This document shows, piece after piece, positions 34,344 through 44,640 of a DNA stretch of 64,000 nt. Where the stretch lies: contig OX393557.1 in assembly GCA_947650365.1 (NCBI GenBank), positions 5,308,464 through 5,372,463 on the forward strand, given 5' to 3'. Under the pieces are notes generated by a model. It was given only the letters and a program-made list of their open reading frames with translations, was not told the DNA's origin and searched no databases. Position 1 is the first letter of the stretch; each line of letters begins with the position of its first letter. This stretch comes from Chamaelirium japonicum. Taxonomy: Eukaryota; Streptophyta; Magnoliopsida; Liliales; Melanthiaceae. A program made the translations under genes and the position numbers.

Positions 34344-36140
34344 ATTGGGGTCGATTGATTCGGTAGGCCCGCTCGGGTTCGGAGCTCGCGTCAGACTAGG
34401 TAATGGCAATGTCATTTCTTGCAGGGTGATGACATTGGCCTGTGATAATGACGGGGCCAGCTTCCTTGTCGGAGTAGAAGGCGATCGCTCAGATTTACGG
34501 AGCCACTGAGGTGCGAGACGCAGGACTGGCGTCGCTTGGGCGGGCAACGGGGTATGTTGCACGGCTCTTGACTCGGGGCTGATGCGCATCCTTTGTCTAA
34601 ATTTCGGTGCTTCTTGGACCTCAAGTCTTGCTTTGTCAGAAGGTCGTACTGGATTTGCGGGAAGAGGAGTCTTATCCTGCTTCACTTCTTTAATTTTATG
34701 GACTCGAGGGGCTTTAGCTGGAAGAACTTCCGCGACTAGGCCCTTTGCTTGGTAGAACTTAGTGTCGGCCAAGTGTGCCTCGGCCTCGTTGAATGGCTTG
34801 TTGTCCGCAACTATGCACCTCTCTATGCCTTCTTCGTAGTACTTGAGGCACTGATGCCAAGTGGATACCACGATGCCATTCTCGTGCAGCCATGGTCTTC
34901 CTAACAGGAGGCAATATGACGTCTGGCAATCGATGATGTGGAAGAGGACCGTTGTATCTAGCGGGCCAATGGAAAGCTTTAAACGGATGATTCCGACGGT
35001 GGACTGTCCGCCCTGGTTGAACCCTTGAATGACCAACTGACTTGGCGAGAGCTGGTCGTTGGTGATGCCGAGTTGCCGCATTGTCTGGATAGACATGATG
35101 TTGATGGCGGAGCCACAGTCCAACATGGTTCGATTCACTGGCTTTTCCTTGATGTATCCCGAAACGTAGACAGGCCGGTTATGCAACCGTGTCCCGAGTT
35201 GTAAGTCCTCATCCGAAAAGGTTATCGTCGCATCACACGAGGCCACAGCTTTGCGCTTCTGGTCATCCTTCCTTTTTCTCTTGTAGCTGTCTGGGTCGGC
35301 CAAGGCCACAGCCATTGCCAGGCGAGCCTTCTTCGGGAGATGCAAAGCTTCCACGAGTGGCAAGTGCAGGATTGCTTCGTCATGAGAGGCAGTGCCCCCT
35401 TGGTCGAAATTGTCTTCCTCATCGGTGGAGTCGCCTTTTTCAGAAGTTTCGCTTTCGTTCTTTCCTTCCGACGCCTTATGAACTCCGACCATGCAACAAG
35501 ACACTCTGATGTGTTGGTCAACTGGGAGAAAGTGATCCGGGAAGAACTCTTGCAAGGTTGTCGGCTCTAGAAGGCTCTGCTGAAGGAGATCATCTCGGCT
35601 TGCTGGCAGCACTTTGAACACCTTCCTTCCTGGAGTCTTGCTTTTCTTCTTGTAGGTTTGGCGTTCTGGAAATCTCCTCATCACACGGTCCTGCTTCTGT
35701 TGCCTTTCTTGTCGTAGCTTTCGTCGCCGTGGTAGCATGACCCATACCTCCTCGTCGGTGGATTCCCCTCCGCTAAGATCATGATCGATAGCAGCAACTG
35801 GTTCCCTTGAAGGCACTTGTTCTTCCAGAGGCTCTACTGACTCGTCTTCCGATCCCCAACCGGTGGGCTTGATTTCTTCAGCTAAAACCGATGGAGGCTT
35901 TGAATAGAGGACGTAATAGTCGAACTTCCCCGAAGGCTGGCCCAGCAGACCGACTTCTGGATCTCCTTGCTTGTATCTTTCCCGAAGGGCGCGTTGGGAC
36001 GTGGCTTGACTGGAAGGGGTTTGCTCTTCTTGAAGCTCCACTGGCTCGTCTTTCGATCCCCAGCCGGTGGGCTTGATTTCGTCGATTGAAACGGACGGAG
36101 GCCTTGAGTAGAGGACGTAATAGTCAAATTTGCCCGAAGG
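34344..36140 (-). pseudogene. Tat-type protease region with linker duplication
   Basis: Same frame as gag and pol. The protease has the active-site motif LDCGSA (near 35110-35128) followed by the ILLGRPWL-like segment CLLLGRPWLHENG. Upstream of it is a highly charged linker with a 204-bp (68-codon) tandem duplication: the block containing GDPEVGLLG and SGKFDYYVLYS occurs at about 35830-36030 and again at about 36034-36230. One copy has a stop (36141) where the other has an intact codon, so the stop is secondary. Confidence 0.85.
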
Positions 36141-38222
36141 TTAGCCCAGCAGACCGACTTCTGGATCTCCTTGCTCGTATCTCCTTTGGAGCGCTCGTTG
36201 GGATGCAGCATTGCTTGGAAGAGGTGCTGGCGTGAGTGATGGTTGCCCCCAGGGCAACGGTGCTTCTTCCTCGGTGAGCGCAGGAGTACATTGACGTCGC
36301 TTCGAGACTTTTGGCTGAGAAATTGACTTAGCGGTTGGCGCTTGACGGTTGATGCGCAATTTGGGCATGCTTCGCCGAGCAGCAATGAGTACCGACGAGA
36401 AGGAGCCGAAGGTGATGGACGTCATATTGGCCATAGCAACCTCTCCGGAGTCGATCTCTATCTTCCCTTGCTTTATGAGCGCCATGATTCTTTCCTTGAA
36501 GACGAAGCATCTTTCGATGGGATGACTTACCACCCGGTGGTATTTGCAGAAGAGAGGGTCATCGACGCGATGCATCTGCTCGGGCCTCTTCGAAGGAGGG
36601 AGCTCTATCATCTTCTCTTGCAGCAGTTGGTCGAACATGGAGGAGACTTCCGAGTCTGGAAAGGGATACTCCTTAGCTTCGAGCTCCTCGAGAGTCATCC
36701 TTTGTCTTGGCGGCGGTATGGCGACTCCCTTCTTTTGATCCGGCTTGCCACCGATTTTGAGCGGTTTGGAGGTTGAAGCGACGTCCGCAACATTGACTTG
36801 TTTCGGTTTCAGTGCCGGTGGCTTGTCCTTCTTCTCCACCTTCAAGAAGTCTTTGTTCTTCGAGTCCCCACGGCTTGCTAGGCTGAGTTCCATGTCGTGA
36901 GCCCGAGTCGCGAGTTCTTCGAAAGACCAAGGTTTGATACCTTTGAGGATGTAGAGCAAGCCCCAGTGCATGCCTTGGGTGCACATCTCGATGGCCGAGT
37001 CTTCAGACAAGCGGTCTCATGAATTCAGCACGAGGTTCCTCCATCTGTCGATGTAGTCGATCACCGGCTCGTCCTTCCTTTGCTTGACTGCAGTAAGCTC
37101 GGTCATACTGACAGTTTGTCTAGTGCTGTAGAAGCGATTGAGGAACTCCCTCTCCATCTGATCCCAGCTGTCGATGGTCCCTGGAGGAAGATCAATGTAC
37201 CAGTCGAACGTGTTGCCTTTGAGGGTGCGAACGAATTGCTTCACCATCTCGTCACCATATGTGCCGGCATTATTGCAGGTCTCGATGAAGTGGGCGACGT
37301 GCTATCTTGGATTTCCCTTTCCGTCGAAGTGTTGGAACTTTGGTGGCTGGAATCCGACTGGGAAGCGTAGATGCTGGATCCTCGCAGTGTAGGGCTTCGA
37401 GTATGCCGCCGTGATTGGAGGAAGGCCACTGTCGTGGGAACGCATCATGTCGGCTATCAACGCTTGGACTTGCTGAGCATTCATCGTTGCTGTTGCCGGA
37501 GGTTGTGTGGCCACCGAGGCTGGCGCTGGGGAGATGACTTCCACTGGGACGGGAGCCGAGGAGAGCGATGGAGTAACTGCTTGAATCGTCGGAACAACCT
37601 CTGCAGGAGCAGAAGTTGAAGACGGAACTGGAGCGGCTACTGGAGAAGCGACGGGTTGGCCGATTGCTGCAGCGTCCTTTGCGCTTAGCTTTTGGAGCAG
37701 AGTGTTGATGTGACGATCCTTCTCCTCCATTAGCCGAGTAATTTGCACCATATGTTCGCTCATCTGCATGACTTGGAGCTGAAGAGCGGACGGAGGATGG
37801 TGACGGAGAACGTCTCGGTGTTGTATGTTCGCGTCCTCGCCGTTATCATCGGAGACGTAGTTACGCCGACTTGCTTCTGGCTGATGATTGATGTTTGCCC
37901 CCTACAGAGGAGGTGCAACGTCCGCTGGAGAACCCGAACGGGCCCGGGGCTGGGGCTGGTCCTCCCCAAACTTCTGGACATGGACTCCAGGATCGAGGCT
38001 CGTTTCTTCATGCACCAGGGCCTCGTCGGCGCTTTGGCGAGCATCTTCGGCAGTAGCTTCTGGCACAAAGACGTCCGCAAGAGTCCGAGTACGCCGAGTG
38101 TAGACGCGTACCATCGGGGGAGGATCACCCTCCAGATTTACTGGATCACCGTGTCGGAGTAGAGGAGACTCGGCGATTGGTGAGAGGCTTGGAGGAAACG
38201 CATCGTTGTTTGTTCCGGCCAT
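36141..38222 (-). pseudogene. Tat-type gag
   Basis: Starts at the ATG 38222 (protein begins MAGTNNDAF), about 50 bp downstream of the primer site. The gag core is around 37320-36830 (LKGNTFDWYIDLPPGTIDSW, then EREFLNRFYS). In-frame stops at 37902 (TAG), 37302 (TAG), 37017 (TGA) and 36141 (TAA) break it, all without a change of frame. The zinc-knuckle region is not evident, as in many Tat gag proteins. It would have formed the particle shell. Confidence 0.88.
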
Positions 38223-38270
38223 TGCAAACTTCAAGCAGCTTCTTCAGCCGTACGGATGAAAGGAGAAGAG

Positions 38271-38288
38271 GTCCCACCGGGTGTGCCA
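38271..38288 (-). promoter_or_regulatory. Gypsy primer binding site
   Basis: The minus strand reads TGGCACACCCGGTGGGAC six bases after the 5' LTR end. The TGGC start and the distance fit a tRNA primer site. The tRNA species was not determined. Confidence 0.75.
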
Positions 38289-38294
38289 GAAATC

Positions 38295-38374
38295 TGTATG
38301 CGCGGAAAAGGTACGGGTCGGCTTTATTGCGCAAAACCAGATTACAAGTGTGGCCGGGACCCGGGTGGCTCGGG
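38295..38374 (-). repeat. Truncated 5' LTR of the Gypsy element (80 bp)
   Basis: Only the primer-site-proximal 80 bp remain, collinear with 25033-25112. At 38374 it joins directly to the host segment AGAACGATT, the two partners sharing GGG at the junction. The promoter part of this LTR is gone, so the element cannot be transcribed from it. Confidence 0.9.
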
Positions 38375-39021
38375 AGAACGATTTTGTTCACCATCCCTAT
38401 CACTGCACCAGAACCACACGATGGCAGCCACATGGACAGGTGCTTGGCACTCGTGCAGTTGGGGTTATATCAAAGTTTTTTGGGACGGACTACAAATGGT
38501 CCTTTTTAAGGGATTCATTTTAGGACAGGTTCCGACAATCTTTTTCTCTAACTTTTTCAATAGATTAGTTACAATATCTCTTTTGGTTAGTGTAAGACTA
38601 AAATAGCCTTGGTTAAGTTATCGAATTTACCAACCTACCATTGTCTATATAATTTCATCTGATCTCTACGAAATGTACAGTATCGAGACCTAGTGTGGGA
38701 CCACTATAGCTGCTACTATGATTTCATCGTTGCAACTACAGTGAAATCACTATAGCGCTATAGTGATTCCGTTGTAGCAGCTACAGTGACATCACTGTAG
38801 CGCTAAGTGATTCCGTTGTAGCAACTACAGTGAAATCACTATAGTACTATAGTGGTTTCGCTATAGCAGCTATAGTTAAATCACGGTAGCGCTATAGTGA
38901 TTCCGTGGCTGCTAAAAAACATGTTGCTATAGTAAAATTACTGTAGTAATAGTACTCATTTCAATTGATAATTATTGACATATATTTGAGTATCTTTGTG
39001 ACAATGAAATAAATATAACTG
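38375..39021. repeat. Host direct repeat, copy B, with empty site
   Basis: 647 bp, near-identical to 24385-25032. It reads through the insertion site without interruption (AAATATAACTGCTATAGTGA at 39011-39030), so it represents the pre-insertion allele. Confidence 0.9.
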
Positions 39022-39480
39022 CTATAGTGATTTTTCGTGACTGCTAAAAATACTTTGCTATAGTAAAATCACTATAGTACTCAATATTAGTCGCAATAAT
39101 ACTCAATAAAATTGAGTATTATTTGAACAAAATTGAGTACTTTACTATAATGATTCACTATAGGGAAGCCTTTTTAGCCGGTACATTGAATTTCATTGTC
39201 GCAGCTTTAATGAAATCACTATAGCAAACCGTGCATGTTACTCAAATAAATAAAATAATACTCAATTCAACTTAGTAATATTTGCATAAAATTGAGTACT
39301 TTGCTACAGTTATTTTACTGTAGAAATATCTTTTTAGCATCAACGATTAAATCAAGGGTTGCTATAGTGATTTCACTATAGCAGCTACTGCGAAATCAAT
39401 ATAGTAGCTACAGTGAAATCACAGGTTGCTACAGTGAAGCTGTAGCAGTGAAATCACTGTAGCAACCTGTGCCACTATTG
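39022..39480. repeat. CACTATAG/CTGTAGC palindromic cluster
   Basis: Many inverted pairs of words such as GCTATAGTGATTTCACTATAGC and AGTAGCTACAGTGAAATCAC, interspersed with CAAAATTGAGTACT repeats. It continues the same AT-rich repeat as inside the 648-bp segment. Non-coding. Confidence 0.65.
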
Positions 39481-40099
39481 CTGTAAAAAAAATGTGTCAT
39501 ATATCATCTACTGTTATTTAATGTGGGAAGATATTATAGGTATTCATGGTATTTTAAAAACAAACATTATCTAAAATGGTTAAGATCGGATCATTTGCAA
39601 TCAAAACAATGGACAAATAATCAGGCTTTATGCAATAGTTATACTGATGGACTTTTTATAAATAGGAACTTAAGATAGGACTAAATGTTATATGAACTAT
39701 CTTTTTTTGGACCTAACAACAATTTCCCAAGTTTATTCCCCTCGGAAACTACTATCCTCATGTGCTGGGCCCGACTCTGCTCCATTAACGAAATCAAAAT
39801 ACTATTTTTTCCCATGGTTGATGGATAAACAGAATGATGTGTCACGATCACAATGATCCATTGCACTCAGCTCTAACCGAAGAATCTCACTTAGCCCTGA
39901 TTGGTAACAAAGGGATGTTGTGATTGGATGCCACGTCCATTATTAAAGTACCTACTCCCTCCAAGTTCTATATTGCATTAGAGCAACTCCATCAGTCTCC
40001 ACATCCTCAAAGTACAATTGAAAAGGCCAAAGACAACCACTTCAGTATTTGAGGAAGAGGAATATTAGGCATTTTCAGTGGTCTCCCCTTCCTCCTCCT
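39481..40099. other. Intergenic, nothing recognised
   Basis: AT-rich non-coding DNA. No gene, repeat or RNA recognised. The left end of the plus-strand Gypsy LTR should lie at its right border, but I could not fix it. Confidence 0.45.
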
Positions 40100-40390
40100 C
40101 TTCAACAGTTCTGCGTGTACCTTAGCAAATAAAAAAAGAAGAGCAAACCGGGGGAAGTCAACCAGTCAGTTGACCATAAGGAGTCAACCGATCGTGCAAC
40201 TTGTGGGTACAAAATCTGGCTAACGTCCGACAATGGGACCTGCAGCCCTGACTGGGGCCCACAGAGATGACGGTGAGACCCGCAGCCCTGCCTGTGGACC
40301 ATACTTACTATCCAGGGCCAAGTAAACATCCCAGACAGTTACCTAAACCCTGGGTATTCCCAGAAATATTCCCCAAATATTCCTAAACCT

Positions 40391-40400
40391 CTATAAATAG
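40391..40400 (+). promoter_or_regulatory. TATA box in the plus-strand Gypsy LTR
   Basis: CTATAAATAG, followed by a plausible leader and the 27-bp minisatellite. Sense orientation relative to the gag at 49015. Confidence 0.5.
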
Positions 40401-40729
40401 CCAACCCTGTAAGTAATCCAGATCGAATTTCATTATTTCGAACTCCACTTTTCTGTTTTCCAGAGCTCCTTGAGCCTTCTGGTCTTCAGACTCTCAAGCC
40501 TACTCCAACCTCTATCTACTTATAAGAAGCACTCCTCGGCCTGTCGAGAGTAGCGCTACTTTACTATGAGATAGTGGATTCAAAGGTTGTGTCTTACCGC
40601 ACGGAGACATAGGCTTCGGCTGAACTTTGTCATCATATCCTGTGTCAACTTTCTCTATCTCCCTCTCCCTCTCTATCTCAACAGTGTCTGAGTGATAGCT
40701 CAGCATTCGACAGTTCAGCGCGCCACAAC

Positions 40730-41370
40730 ACAGCAGAACTTAACCGACCGTGTAACTCAGCAAGAGTCGACCGACCATGTAACTCAGCAGGAGTCGACCT
40801 ACCATGCAACTCAACAGGAGTCGACTGGCCGTGCAACTCACACTAGCCATGCAACTCAGTACTGGCCGTGCAACTCACACCAACCATGCAACTCAGCAGA
40901 AGTCGATCGGCCATGCAACTCAGCAGGAGTCGACTGACCGTGCAACTTAGCAGGAGTCGACCGGCCGTGCAACTCACATCAGTCGTGCAACTCACACCGA
41001 CCGTGCAACTCAGTAGGAGTCGATCGGCCGTGCAACTCAGTAGGAGTCAACCGACCGTGCAAGTCACACCGACCTTGCAACTCAGTGGGAGTCCACCACC
41101 ATGCAACTCCACAGGAGTTGACCGACCATGCAGCTCAGCATGAGTCTACCGGTCGGGCAACTCAGCATGAGATTACCGGCCGTGCAACTCAGCACGAGTC
41201 TATCGGTCGTGCAACTTAGCACGAGTCTACTGGCCGTGCAACTCAGCGCGAGTCTACCGGTCGCAAATTCAGCACGAGTCTACCGGCCATACAACTCAAC
41301 ATGAGTCTACGTACCGGTCGTGTAACTCAGCATGAGTCTATCAGCCGTGTAACTCATGACCCCACTACTC
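40730..41370. repeat. 27-bp minisatellite in the LTR
   Basis: About 23 degenerate copies of a unit containing CGTGCAACTCAGCAGGAGTCGACCG. Some units are shortened to the CGTGCAACTCACAC form. The period of 27 is a multiple of three, giving a repetitive open frame that I do not regard as coding. Confidence 0.85.
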
Positions 41371-43025
41371 AGTAGTAGTCGGCCGGCCAATCGACCTATG
41401 AGACTTGGCTTGCCAAGGTATAAATGAATCAGAGGGGTACTCCATTTTCTCTGCCCCAAATCTATCCCAAAAGCAACTCCGACATTCACGCAAAGATTTT
41501 GACCCAAAAATCATGCACCAAAATCCGTCAGTAGTTATGCCCAAAAATCTTAGCCGAGCGATAATTACGGGAGGACAGCCCACGACCCGAGATTTTTGGT
41601 CAACCTATAAGGCAATAAGCACCTATGGCCATAACTACTAGGTGCCTGCTAAATGACACGCCGCCTACTTGCGAGGCGGTTACATAGATTGTTGGGGGAA
41701 ATTTTCGTTGGCTCGTGAGCTCAACCTACAAGGCAAAGAAGACATGAGAACGGCTGGCTCCGTGAGGAGCGCAGACCCTCCGATGCTCAAGTCAGTGAAG
41801 GTTCGGACAAGGGAGAACTGGAGTAGTCAGAAAGTGTTAGGGTTTTTGAGTTTCGAACTTGTACTTTAGAGTCGGGGGTTGTACCTTTATAGACTTTCTG
41901 CAGACCGCCAGAGTTTGACACATGGTGGCTTCTTCCCGTACCTTCTACGCCCCCATGTGTTAGCCCATATAGGTCTTTAATGGCCTTTGTCGTTTAGCCT
42001 GCCAAGCGGTGGTGATGGGGGACGTGCCAGTCTTGTCCGTGCCAGGTGAAGGTTCTGGAAGTCTCTAGTCGAGTGTCTGAGACCGACTCGAGATGGCTCA
42101 TGTGGCTTGTAGTTGTCCACGTTGCTTCACGGGGGTGGTGACACCTGTCGGCTTGGTACCGCCTTACTGTAGGCGACTCGGTAGGAAAAAGAGCAAGCTC
42201 CTAGTTAGGGGGGACCTTCAGAACCTCTACTATCAATAGGCGAACTCTTTGACTGTTGCATGATTGGGTGAGCTCCTGAGCGAGCTGTGGGTGTTGCGTC
42301 TTCTGAGGGGTTCTTTGAATTCTACCAGGAGCGATCTCATCCACGGGCGAGCCAATCGCGTGCGGACTGAGCGAGCTCCTTGGCGAGCTATTGGATACAG
42401 GCAGTGATGGGGGTATTCTTCCCAACTGGCAAGTTGCGTAGAGAGCTTTGACTCGCAGTACCTTATGAATGAGGTCTCGAGGAAGATGTTGTTTTGTCCA
42501 AGGGACACAACGATCCGCTACTGTAAGCTCCGAGCGGGCTGTAAGCACCAGTTGCAGATGACTTCTTCCGCATGCGAGCTGATCGTATGTGATCAGGGTA
42601 ACTTCGGGCGGGCTGTGAGCACCAGCCATGGGCGGCCTTTTCCACATCCGAGCTGATCGCATGCTGTCAGCGTAAGTTTCCGGGAGGGCTGTGAGCACCA
42701 GGCACTGGCGGCCTCTTCCACGTGTGAGCTGTTCGCATGCGATCAGGGTAAGCTCTGGGCGTGCTGGGGGCACCTGCCGTAGGCGACCTCTTCCGCATGC
42801 GAGCTGATCTGTGACGACCATGATCCAATAGGCCAAGAGCCAAGAACCAAGACTCCTGAGGCTGGGATGCCAGGATGGATGAGGTGAGGTGAGGTGAGGT
42901 GACATGTACAAGGCCACGAGTTAGCCCCACATCGTCTGGAGAGAAGGAGATCATGAGTTACTTATATAATTTTCTCTCCCAAACATAGAAGATATGTTTT
43001 AAAACCGTTCGCCGCTACGAAATTC

Positions 43026-43100
43026 GTAAGAACTCCGTAGTTAAGCGTGCTCGGGCGAGAGTAGTACCAGGATGGGTAACCACCCTGGGAAGTTCTCGTG
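43026..43100 (+). repeat. 5S rRNA-like segment in Cassandra 5' LTR
   Basis: Includes GAACTCCGTAGTTAAGCGTG and AGTAGTACCAGGATGGGT, matching the internal pol III promoter half (A box to C box) of plant 5S rRNA, but without the 5' part of the gene. It is a retrotransposon component, not a 5S gene. Confidence 0.88.
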
Positions 43101-43425
43101 CGGGCACGGGCAAAACGGATAAAATATTGTGTGTTTAGGGCGGATATTACAATCAAAGCCGATTCTCCTCGCAATGGGGGGGGGGGGTCTAACCCTACAC
43201 GAGGACGTGTAGCCCTAAGGGGGGTGGATTGTGATGACCAAGATTCAATAGGCCAAGAGCTAAAAGACTCCTGAGGTTGGGATGCCAAGATGGATGAGGT
43301 GAGGTGAGGTGAGGTGTACAAGGCCACGAGTTAGCCCCACATCGTCTAGAGAGAAGGAGATCATGAGCTTTTTCCCCTCCCAAACATAGAAGATGCTTTT
43401 TAAAACCATGCACCGCTACGGAATT

Positions 43426-43502
43426 CGTAAGAACTCTGTAGTTAAGCGTGCTCGGGCGAGAGTAGTACCAGGATGGGTGACCACCCTGGGAAGTTCTCGT
43501 GC
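43426..43502 (+). repeat. 5S rRNA-like segment in Cassandra 3' LTR
   Basis: Second copy of the same 5S-derived segment, with small differences (GAACTCTGTAG, GGATGGGTGACC). Confidence 0.88.
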
Positions 43503-43964
43503 AGGCACGGGCAAAGCGAACAAAATCTTGTGTGTTTGGGGCGGATGTTACATAATTGCATACGGGCAGGGTGTGCTTCGAGCGGGCTGTGAGCACCAGC
43601 CATGGGCGACCTCTTCCGTGTGCGAGCTGATTTGTATACGGTCAGGGTAACTCCGGGCGAGCTGGAAGCACCGGCCACGAGCGATCTCTTCCACATGCGA
43701 GTTGATCATTATGGTCAGGGCAAGCTCCTTGGAAATGTTCTTTGAATTCCAAGACATATCCTAATCACAAGGCCACTTGTCCAAAATCGCAGTTGACCTT
43801 GAGTCTCGAGCCCCTTGGAGGGGTGATTCCTGCTTTGATCACCCGAGGTCACCCAGGGTGTGCCCAAAGACAAGGACGATCTCCCTGAGGTTCTATCATC
43901 TCGTCTTGTCCTTCCCTGTTGCTGCCACATGGACGATGACCCAGTGACATTTTTGGCACCATCA

Positions 43965-43979
43965 TTACCCCCTCCTGAG
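43965..43979 (-). promoter_or_regulatory. Polypurine tract of the gag-only element
   Basis: The minus strand reads CTCAGGAGGGGGTAA immediately before the 3' LTR. Confidence 0.8.
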
Positions 43980-44099
43980 GGGGCGGTCAGGCGCAGCTCC
44001 GTCCGCTCAGGAGCCCTACAAGGTCGTCCATGTAGACCAGTTAGATCCTTCCGTCGGCTGACCAGCTCCAACTAAATGGTATTCCGCTCTGCGAAGTTG

Positions 44100-44640
44100 G
44101 TTACAGAGTGTGACATCAGGCCACATATGGTTTCTTCATCATGCCTGCCCATGATATCACTAGGTCGCTTAATGAGCTAAGCTGCGTGGCATCAGGCCGC
44201 GTAAGTTTTCTCCGTCGTGTCTGCCCGTGATGTCACCAGGTCGCGTAAGTTGTCTCCGTCGCGTCTGCCTATGATGTCACCAGTTCGCTCAACGAGCTAA
44301 GCTGCGTGGCATCAGGCCACGTAAGATGTCTCCATTGCGCTTGCCCGTGATATCACCAGGTCGCTCAACGAGCTAAGCTGTGTGGCATTAGGCCGTGTAA
44401 GGTGTCTCCGTCGCATCTACCTATGTTGTCACCAGGTCGCTCAGCGAGCTAAGCTGCGTGGCATCAGGCCGCGTAAGGTGTCTTCGTCGCGTATGCCCTT
44501 GATGTCACCAGGTCGCTCAACGAGCTAAGCTGCGTGGCATCAGGTCATGTAAGGTGTCTCCGCTGTGTCTGTCCGTGATGTCACTAGGTCGCTCAACGAG
44601 CTAAGCTGCATGGCATCAGACCACGTATGTGGTTTCCTCG
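44100..44640. repeat. 76-bp tandem array
   Basis: GAGCTAAGCTGCGTGGCATC recurs at 44174, 44294, 44370, 44446, 44522 and 44598. The period is 76 except for the first interval, which carries an extra partial unit of 44 bp. Non-coding. Confidence 0.88.

Larger units (their letters stand above)
25033..38374 (-). mobile_element. Ty3/Gypsy Tat-type retrotransposon, 5' LTR truncated
   Basis: About 13.3 kb on the minus strand. 3' LTR 25033-27072, polypurine tract, a long non-coding 3' region, pol (RT, RNase H, integrase), protease, gag, primer site 38271-38288, then only 80 bp of 5' LTR (38295-38374). The whole gag-pol is one frame. The long region between pol and the 3' LTR and the domain sequences point to the Tat lineage. 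One target-site copy (AACTG) is at 25028-25032 and the empty-site version at 39017-39021. Confidence 0.92.
42810..43552 (+). mobile_element. Cassandra TRIM element carrying 5S rDNA in its LTRs
   Basis: 743 bp: 5' LTR 42810-43151, interior of 78 bp, 3' LTR 43230-43552. LTRs start TGTGA and end TTACA. The interior begins ATCAAAGCC, resembling a decayed iMet primer site, and ends with the purine tract AAGGGGGGTGGAT. Each LTR contains a 5S rRNA-like segment. The flanks TGATC (42805-42809) and TAATT (43553-43557) fit a 5-bp target duplication with two transitions; the uninterrupted sequence GAGCTGATCGCATACGG is seen in the partner LTR near 47937. Cassandra is a known plant family with exactly this design. 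Confidence 0.88.
41690..43964 (-). repeat. 3' LTR of the gag-only element (split by Cassandra)
   Basis: Collinear with 46842-48350 apart from the Cassandra insertion. Contains repeated units GGGCGGGCTGTGAGCACC...CTCTTCCGCATGCGAGCTGATC-type of about 70-80 bp (42530-42810, 43560-43720). Confidence 0.9.

Noticed and set aside
43026-43502. 5S rRNA genes
   Set aside because: Only the 3' promoter-containing part of 5S is present, twice, within LTRs bounded by TG/CA ends. This is the Cassandra design, not rDNA.
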